Below, one piece after another: positions 57,697 through 64,000 of a stretch of DNA of 64,000 nucleotides. The notes under the pieces are model-generated. The model searched no databases, was not told the DNA's origin, and worked only from the letters and a program-made list of their open reading frames with translations. Made by a program: the position numbers and the translations under genes. Position 1 is the stretch's first letter. Each line of letters begins with the position of its first letter. The DNA comes from Siphonodentalium dalli (taxonomy: Eukaryota; Mollusca; Scaphopoda; Gadilida; Siphonodentaliidae), in NCBI GenBank assembly GCA_032622095.1, contig CP136065.1:216546151-216610150 (forward strand). Direction: 5' to 3'.

Positions 57697-60339
57697 CTAA
57701 CATCTAACCAAGTACATGCCACCTGGATCCCATACCCACCGAATAGTCACGAAATATACAGGCGATTGCCCAGATATAAACAAACTGCAAGCCAACCATG
57801 CCACAATCTGGGACCAAAATTCGCCACAAGTGATATACCCAGAAAAACTTTGGAGATACCACAATCCTGACATAACCGTCATATTCTCTAGACAGTCCAA
57901 TTTCGTGTTTTCGGTAGAATCATTTGTCATATTGTCAACAACATTCACAACTTCCAAACTACAGGACGACTCGGGTACAACCTCTGGTTCCATCCTCCCC
58001 ACAACTGAAGGAAGCAAAGGTGCACTTAAAGAAGTTTCAATGTTCTGACAATTCTCTGTGATAATTACATTTGAGTTGCTAGCTTTCCCATCAGCCGTCA
58101 AGGAATGGTCAAGTATTTCACTCCGAGGCTGACTGGGGGATATTTTAGCATCAGTGCAACTTATCTGTATATCTTCAAATGGATATTTGCTTGCCGTCTC
58201 CCTCTCCCTTCGATCAAAGCCTAGCTGAAAATCAGCTGTCATTGTTTGATCTCGAACGGCGTCATCGCAGATATCCCCACTCGGGTATTTCTCATAGACT
58301 GGTTTCATAAGACATTTTACATTTTGCCCCGTGACAGGCTTCACATTTCCCGAACAGCCCGACTCATGTAATGATTTATCACACAAACGCATTGGTCTTA
58401 CAGGTTTTCTATCACATGACCTCTTCGGTCTGACCGGTTTGCCTAAATTTACTGGCTTGCTATGGCCCGGGGACCCAAATTCACAATCCTCATTTCCCGT
58501 CCCATCCATATCTGATGAACCGGTTTCCTTAAACAACTGGTACCTGGTACGGCCCGGGGACCCAAATTCACAATCCCCATTTTCCGTCCCATCCATATCT
58601 GAACCAGGTTCCTCAAACAACTGGACTGATTCAAAGTCTGAGCAACCACCAGAAGACTTGGTGCGAAAACCGGACGAGCAAACCAAAAACCTTTGCCACT
58701 GTTTCTCACTAAGCAGAACAGTGGTATCGTCGTGAACCGTTGCGTATGTGTAGTCGTCGGAAGGAACTTGCTCAGGGCGAACATCGGGTGAGCCAGTTTG
58801 TTTATCACGATTGGCGTTCGTACCTGCCAGTGCGGAGTCAGAAAGTAGGCCCTTAACCGGGCGAGCCAGTCCAGGTCCTACTTCGTCCTCCCGTTCTCTT
58901 GGTCCTGGTTCGGATTCCGAAAGTAGGCCCTTAACCGGGCGAGCCAGTCCAGGTCCCACTTCTTCATCCTCCCCTTGAGACGAAACGGTCTCACCCTCAT
59001 CGGATGCCAACGAGTCGAACAGTGTGAGAAGAGGGATCTGGGCGTCTCTCAGATTGCCTCTATCTCCACCTGGCCATTCTTTGCCGGACAAGGTTGTCGG
59101 TCCCTGCAACAGTGTCCCTGGTTGTGCGTCCGACATATCTGTCCGTGCCCATGGATCCAAGAGTAGGCCCTTAACCGGACGATCCAGTCCAGGTCCTACT
59201 CCCTCCTCCCCTTGAGATGTAATGGTTTTGTCTCCACTTAATCCGGGCGTCTTAGACAGACTCGAGACAGATGGTCCAATAACTCCATTAACTGGTTGAA
59301 GTTCAACTAAATATTCGTCTTCAACTATTATGGGAATGCCAGAAAAAACTGAGACAAGAGTAGAGATAGCTGGGTTAGAAGTTTGAACTAGCTTTGCCGT
59401 ATCTCTTGCTATTCCGGCAGAGCCAGAACCACTCGAGATAGGGCCGACATGATGCTGGCCATTTGTAGGCGAAGAAGTTTGAAATAGCCTGGGCGTATCT
59501 CGAACTATTCCGGCAGAGCCAGAACCGCTCGATATAGGCCCCACGTGTGGCTGGTCATTTGGAAGCAAAGAAGTTTGAAATAGCCTGGGCATATCCCGAA
59601 CTATTCCGGCAGAACCAGAACCGCTCGAGATAGGCCCAACAGGTGTCCCCATTTGTTCATCAATTAGAGTTGAAGACTTACTACAGCCCGGGGGCCCAAA
59701 GTTACTATTCCCATTCCCAATCGTATCAGTTTCCAATGGAACATATTCCTCACCCCTGTTTATTTCACATCCCTCAGTGGGAATGCTCTCGTCCCCAACT
59801 GACAACTCTTGGGCTGGACAGTGTGCCATTTTGTGGCAAAAACCCTGACATCCAAAACAGCGAACATTAGACAAATCTTTTGATTTCATTACTAATGATG
59901 ACAGTCGACCCATTTCAGTTGTCAAATGGGACATAATGTGTGACATACTCGACTTAAACGTGTCCATACCCCCCTGGAGGCTTGCGGTTCTGTCATCTTC
60001 CTCCCGGGGAAGAGACACGGTCGGCATTCCGAATGAGACTTGCCGGGCCTCTCTCTTTTTCCCATTTCCCTCACTCCGGTTGGACAACATGTACTGAACA
60101 CTACTCATGGCTTCCTCCAACGACTCATGCCTAATGCACTGATGGAAACTGGCTGCCTCTCTATCCCACAATCCATGGCAAAACCTCGACGCCAGATGAC
60201 CCTCCAACAATTTGGTTGCCATCCCCTCAAAGACCTTGCCCCCCCATATCTTGTAGTCGATCAGCCCAATCACCAAGGGACTCTTGGGGTTCCTGGCAGG
60301 CATTGTAGAAATTGTCAAAAGTTGGCAATGTTCCCCCAA
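57697..60339 (-). CDS. Gag-type protein, capsid C-terminal part, CCHC knuckle and repeat-rich tail
   Basis: 880 codons; homologous sequence starts at about residue 37. Residues 40-88 (LLEGHLASRFCHGLWDREAA and the following helix) are the C-terminal half of a retrotransposon Gag capsid. A perfect CCHC zinc knuckle CFGCQGFCHKMAHC lies at 161-174. Then come tandem repeats: three of about 33 residues with VGPISSGSGSAGI-RD (59400-59660), at least three with EEVGPGLARPVKGLL (58850-59215), and two with SDMDGTEN-DCEFGSPG (58450-58620). No protease or RT follows. It is shifted in frame relative to the preceding part at a run of seven G (about 60236-60243). It could be a non-autonomous Gag-only element, a co-opted gag gene, or the 5' half of a broken element. 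Confidence 0.7.
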   Translation of the reverse strand: MGEHCQLLTISTMPARNPKSPLVIGLIDYKIWGGKVFEGMATKLLEGHLASRFCHGLWDREAASFHQCIRHESLEEAMSSVQYMLSNRSEGNGKKREARQVSFGMPTVSLPREEDDRTASLQGGMDTFKSSMSHIMSHLTTEMGRLSSLVMKSKDLSNVRCFGCQGFCHKMAHCPAQELSVGDESIPTEGCEINRGEEYVPLETDTIGNGNSNFGPPGCSKSSTLIDEQMGTPVGPISSGSGSAGIVRDMPRLFQTSLLPNDQPHVGPISSGSGSAGIVRDTPRLFQTSSPTNGQHHVGPISSGSGSAGIARDTAKLVQTSNPAISTLVSVFSGIPIIVEDEYLVELQPVNGVIGPSVSSLSKTPGLSGDKTITSQGEEGVGPGLDRPVKGLLLDPWARTDMSDAQPGTLLQGPTTLSGKEWPGGDRGNLRDAQIPLLTLFDSLASDEGETVSSQGEDEEVGPGLARPVKGLLSESEPGPREREDEVGPGLARPVKGLLSDSALAGTNANRDKQTGSPDVRPEQVPSDDYTYATVHDDTTVLLSEKQWQRFLVCSSGFRTKSSGGCSDFESVQLFEEPGSDMDGTENGDCEFGSPGRTRYQLFKETGSSDMDGTGNEDCEFGSPGHSKPVNLGKPVRPKRSCDRKPVRPMRLCDKSLHESGCSGNVKPVTGQNVKCLMKPVYEKYPSGDICDDAVRDQTMTADFQLGFDRRERETASKYPFEDIQISCTDAKISPSQPRSEILDHSLTADGKASNSNVIITENCQNIETSLSAPLLPSVVGRMEPEVVPESSCSLEVVNVVDNMTNDSTENTKLDCLENMTVMSGLWYLQSFSGYITCGEFWSQIVAWLACSLFISGQSPVYFVTIRWVWDPGGMYLVRC

Positions 60340-60755
60340 ATCGGCTGGCCAATTTCCCCATCATCCACTCGAAACCCCCCTCTGGGTTTTGTTTTTTCAT
60401 CATGGAGAAATAGTCAGAGGCCTTCCCCCCCAAAGCCCAACAAAGTGTGTCTCGTCTTTCCAAATCATCCATACGTTCCGCATTGACAAAAGCCATGATT
60501 TTATCCCGAAAAGCCACAAATTTGCCACCACCGTCATACATCAGAATGCATTGGGGCCTTCTGCCTTTCTTACCCACATATGACCCATAACTACGACCCT
60601 TCCGTTCCCGCGAATCTAAGCGATCACCACCTTGGTCACGAACCGGCAACGACGATGAGCTACCACTGCTGCTAGAACCAGCAGTGCTATCTCCTCGACG
60701 ACTGCTCTTTGTACTTGTCACGCTCTTTATTCGTCGGCTAATTTCGTAATCTTCC
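60227..60755 (-). CDS. Gag-type protein, capsid N-terminal part
   Basis: A frame open from the edge of the hAT-like insertion (60755) to 60227. A Ser/Arg-rich linker is followed by the capsid region: PQCILMYDGGGKFVAFRDKI, then CWALGGKASDYF, KLASRFGG and ESLGDWADRL, the recognisable Retrotrans_gag layout. The homologous region then continues in the frame of 60339-57697, so a one-base shift lies near 60240. Subtracting the 562 bp of insertion plus one target copy puts this frame in register with 61310-63122 (codon phases 2 and 1 differ by exactly 562 modulo 3), so the two were one frame before insertion. Confidence 0.72.
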
Positions 60756-61317
60756 AGGGGGGGGTCGGAAAAAAAATTCAGGCACGTATGGCATTTTTTC
60801 CCTTTCGATCATTTTTTGTACCCACCCACCCCCACCGCCAAATTTTTTTCCGTTTTCGGCAGTTTTTTCCGACCATTTTTTGACACCCACCCCCCCTTTT
60901 AACACTAAAACAGAGATTTGCGGGGGGAAATTCACTGTAAACAGCTGTATATGAATTTCTGTGCATACTATTTATCATGGATGTTAACATGGACATGTAA
61001 ATAGGAATGAGTAATTTTGAGGTCATTCGGCCAAAAAAACATGGCTGCCAGCGGCCATCTTGGATTTCAAAATTTGCAACAAAATACAACACGATAACTG
61101 CCTGCAGTCAGTTTACCAGTTAGAATTACATTATTTCTCTCATTCAAACTGATTCAAAGTGGTTTTGAAGCCCAACTCATTGCCAAAACACTAAAAACAA
61201 GCAGGAATTTTTTTTTTTAGTTGCGGAAAAAATTGCTTGTTGGTGGCTTTGACCACCCACCCACCCCGGCATACGTGCCGGAAGAAATTTTTTCACCCCC
61301 CCCCCCCTGAATCTTCC
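60748..61317. mobile_element. hAT-like MITE, copy 2, inserted in the gag-type gene
   Basis: Element 60756-61309 with perfect 8-bp target copies AATCTTCC at 60748-60755 and 61310-61317. Ends are AGGGGGGGG then TCGG, an A run and TTCAGGCACGTATG, with the inverse at the right ending in CCCCCTG. Very similar throughout to 19799-20347; differences are mainly homopolymer lengths and a 12-bp duplication (attcaaactgattcaaa). Little divergence suggests recent movement. Confidence 0.88.
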
Positions 61318-63122
61318 CCCAATAGTACCGTGTTGTCGTATGTGCTGGGAGGCCTACCCTCGGGGCAAAGATCGGGCTGATCAGTCCAAGCCCTATGCGA
61401 AGGCTCCCAACTGTGCGGAACGGTGTCGTTAAATTGAATCGATGAATAGTTGGCAGGTGTCTGCTTGGGACTCAGCCCGGGTGGACCAGCCCAAGTCCCT
61501 CGCAAACATTCCTGCCTGTGCAGAACAGTGGAGTCATGTGAGAGTGTCGGGTTTTCAAAGATGTTGGCAGATGTCTGCTTGGGGCTCAGCCCGGGTGGAC
61601 CAGCCCAAGTCTCTCGTAAACCCTGTCTGTGCAGATTTGTGGCATTTATTGGAAGCGTGGTATTATTGTATATGTTGACAGGTGTTTGTTCGAGACTTAG
61701 CCCGGATGAACCAGCCCCAGTCCCTCGCAAACATTCCTGTCTGTGTTGCTGAGTGTTATCAAATGGAACTGTATTCTCATATATGTTGGCAGGTGTTTGT
61801 TCGATGTTTAGCCCGGCTGAACCAGCCCAATCCCCTCGCAAACACTTCTGCCTGTGCGGATTTATGGAGTCGAATGTAGCTGGAGAATTATATATGTTGG
61901 CAGGTGTTCGTTCAAGGCCTAGCCCGGGTGAACCAGGCCCAGCCCCTCGCAAACACTTCTGCCTGTGCGGATTTGTGGAGTCGAATGTAGCTGGAGAATT
62001 ATATATGTTGGCAGGTGTTCGTTCAAGGCCTAGCCCGGGTGAACCAGGCCCAGCCCCTCGCAAACATTCCTGTCTGTGGAGATTTGTTAAGTTTAATGGG
62101 ACTGTAGTATTTTCATATACATGTATGTTGGCAGGTGTTTGTTCGAGACTTAGCCCGGATGAACCAGGCCCAGCCCCTCGCAAACCCTGTCTGTGCAGAT
62201 TTGTGGCATTTATTGGAAGCGTGGTATTATTGTATATGTTGACAGGTGTTTGTTCGAGACTTAGCCCGGATGAACCAGGCCCAGCCCCTCGCAAATATTC
62301 CTGTCCGTGGAGATTTGTGAAGTTTTGAGAAATGGTTTTGGCAGTTGTTTGCTCAAGATTCAGCCCGGTCTGGCCAGGCCAAGTCCCTCGCAAACATTGC
62401 TGCTTGTGCAGATTTGTGGACTCATGTCGACTTATGGTATCTGGCAGTGAGGTATGTATGGAATGTGGTTGTCGAGTTTTACTGTTATGTAAGATTTCCG
62501 GTCTTTGCTGAATGACGATGGGGTCATACATTACATGCATCTTCTCAGAGCTCAGCCCGGATGAACCAGCCCAAGCCCCTTGCTGATGTGCCGGGTTATC
62601 AACTACCCCCGAAAATTCCTTAACCATAATGTCACCCAGCCCCTCGCTCTCCGAGACTGTTGAGTCATTTCTTGAACTAAACGTGGAGCAAGTAAAAGTC
62701 CCCGAAGAGTCAAGTTCCGATGATACCCTTGACGAAATAGAATCCCTCGACGAATTAACCGTGTGACGTTTGGGTGAATTATTGTCAACCTTGGTGACAA
62801 CCAATGAATTTCGGGCGGCCCGTGATTTAAGAGACTTATGTTTCCCCGACGACCTTGATGACCCAGACGACCTTGATGCAACCGATGAATGTGATGCATC
62901 CGTTGACCTCGGCACGGTCGATGAACTCGACCGCCCCGATGACCTCGATACCCCCGATGAACATGATACCACTGACCTGCAGGAAAATCTAGAGTCATCC
63001 AATCCATCCTCAGTCCTACCCCTATTCCCCTCCATAACCAATTCCTCGGGTTTGAACACTCCACTTGACTTCAAAGGGGTGGATTGGACGAGACTCATAA
63101 TGTGGCTCCCCCATGGGGGCAT
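61318..63122 (-). CDS. Gag-type protein, repeat-rich N-terminal region
   Basis: About 600 codons upstream of the capsid part. Residues about 45-110 are a Ser/Arg low-complexity stretch (SRSSGRSSSS type). From about residue 180 there are ten or more tandem repeats of about 40 residues, with consensus HRQECLRGAGPGSSGLSLEQ followed by TPANIY and a short Asn/Thr-rich spacer. The DNA copies are similar enough (62000-62300) that recent duplication is likely. No membrane segment or enzyme motif. The frame meets the preceding part (63022-63453) through a shift near the C5-ATG-G5 run at 63104-63116, and ends at the hAT-like insertion. A repeat domain this long ahead of a capsid is unusual for Gag. Confidence 0.6.
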
Positions 63123-63453
63123 TTGTGGCCATAATTAGTTTGGCATCCCCTCTCTCGTTTGTGTAATAGCCCACTGGTATTTCTGATCTAGGGGCTCCTG
63201 GAACAAGATTACTTTGGGTCGGTTCTAAATGACTCCACGCGGAGGGATCTTTATTTACCAAGCTCTCCCTACCATCCCGTTTAACGGGACCAGAAAAGAA
63301 ACAATTGTTCAACGAATCCTGCCTCAGATCACGCGTTTCCTTCTGCATTTGTGGAATCCGCGTGGTCACGTGGTCCAAGCCACTGACATGTGCCAATAAT
63401 TCGGTGTTTTGACAATTACTCCCATGCTGAACAGACTGAAATGGCTCAGCCAT
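63022..63453 (-). CDS. Gag-type protein, N-terminal start
   Basis: 143 codons from ATG 63453 (MAEPFQSVQHGSNCQNTELL) to a stop at 63022. The last 34 codons overlap the next frame and probably are not used. Hydrophilic; no domain recognised. The position at the head of a minus-strand series of frames ending in the capsid and zinc knuckle makes it the likely N-terminus of the same polypeptide; one indel separates it from the repeat region. If instead an upstream exon exists, this ATG is internal. Confidence 0.5.
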   Translation of the reverse strand: MAEPFQSVQHGSNCQNTELLAHVSGLDHVTTRIPQMQKETRDLRQDSLNNCFFSGPVKRDGRESLVNKDPSAWSHLEPTQSNLVPGAPRSEIPVGYYTNERGDAKLIMATNAPMGEPHYESRPIHPFEVKWSVQTRGIGYGGE

Positions 63454-63659
63454 TACGCAAAGTCTATTGACACGTTTTTTCTCTGAAAATCAATATTTCC
63501 TCCGAAAGAAAACTCAACCGTAATTTCCAGTGAATAAATCACAAATTACAACACGATCGAGTGTCTGTATAACTTGATATGAACCTATATGTTTGCTGAC
63601 ACAAGTATCTACCACTAATTGATAAATTTGAACTATAACCAATTTAACAGTGACTATAT

Positions 63660-64000
63660 ATAAACTACACAAATCGACTGTAAGTAACACTTCGTGTTTG
63701 TAGGTATACAAACAAAACTGTACCCTGAAACATTCCACAGCAGTACAAGCATTACCTATATTCGACGGTAAGTAACACTTCGCGTTTGTCAATCCCAACA
63801 AAACTGTACACTGAAACACCCCACAGCGGTACAAGCATTACTCCAAATTGGCTATATTAACAAATCAAAAAAAAGACAATCGCTTCACCAAAATTCTGAC
63901 AGTTTGGCCAGACAATATAGCCAATTTAACAGTGATTATAAACTCCGCAAATCACCTGTAAGTAACACTTCGCGTTTGTAAGTATACCAACAAAACCGTA
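63660..64000 (-). repeat. 88-bp direct repeats upstream of the gag-type gene
   Basis: GTAAGTAACACTTCG(t/c)GTTTGT recurs at 63680, 63768 and 63958, with aaactgtac-ctgaaaca-(t/c)ccacagc-gtacaagcatta between the first two (period 88 bp). An AACAGTGA(c/t)TATA-taaact block is seen twice (63648 and 63928). It lies 5' of the minus-strand gene and may be its LTR or promoter region, cut by the window edge. Confidence 0.5.

Overview
This is eukaryotic nuclear DNA, almost certainly from an invertebrate animal. It is AT-rich, has no operons or closely spaced bacterial genes, contains spliced coding exons with GT donor sites, and is dominated by transposable-element sequence. A marine lophotrochozoan such as a mollusc is my weak inference, from the style of the Gag proteins and the small repeats; no marker gene fixes the species.

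Host genes are scarce. The clearest are two plus-strand first coding exons (3179-3505 and 12757-13107) of sodium:solute symporters of the SLC5 family, closest to the monocarboxylate/multivitamin branch by motif. They are diverged from each other, end at the same homologous residue in phase 0, and lie about 9.3 kb apart. They are either the 5' ends of two tandem genes or alternative first exons. I could not find their downstream exons.

From about 0.5 to 36 kb the sequence is a mosaic of small non-autonomous DNA elements. One set has TTAA target duplications (piggyBac-like), and several of its members share one internal core bounded by 70-bp self-palindromes but carry different outer ends. Other families here are a CGCACATAAT-ended family (four copies), an AGGTACTC-ended family (two copies here and in the right part, plus a diverged one), hAT-like elements, several foldbacks, and LINE remnants (an ORF1-like piece at 4.4-5.0 kb and an endonuclease domain at 16.3-17.2 kb, minus strand).

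Tandem arrays are prominent. They are a 35-bp satellite with a 9-monomer (315-bp) higher-order unit at 27.1-28.3 kb, a 68-bp array at 42.4-45.0 kb, a 47-bp array at 45.8-46.3 kb, and 177-bp-class repeats inside a 4-kb foldback at 37.0-41.1 kb. The 68-bp and 47-bp arrays lie inside TTAA-flanked elements. Each 68-bp monomer carries the element's own terminal sequence plus TTAA.

The right part (51.7-63.5 kb) holds two minus-strand retroelement regions. The first is a Ty3/Gypsy-type gag-pol (51970-56247), nearly full length, with two in-frame stops. It inserted into a copy of the TTAA element. The second is a gag-type gene (63453 down to about 57100) with a capsid-like region and a CCHC knuckle, flanked on both sides by hundreds of residues of tandem protein repeats, and with no detectable pol. 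It is interrupted by a 554-bp hAT-like element; frame arithmetic shows that the insertion plus one 8-bp target copy exactly separates two parts of one reading frame.
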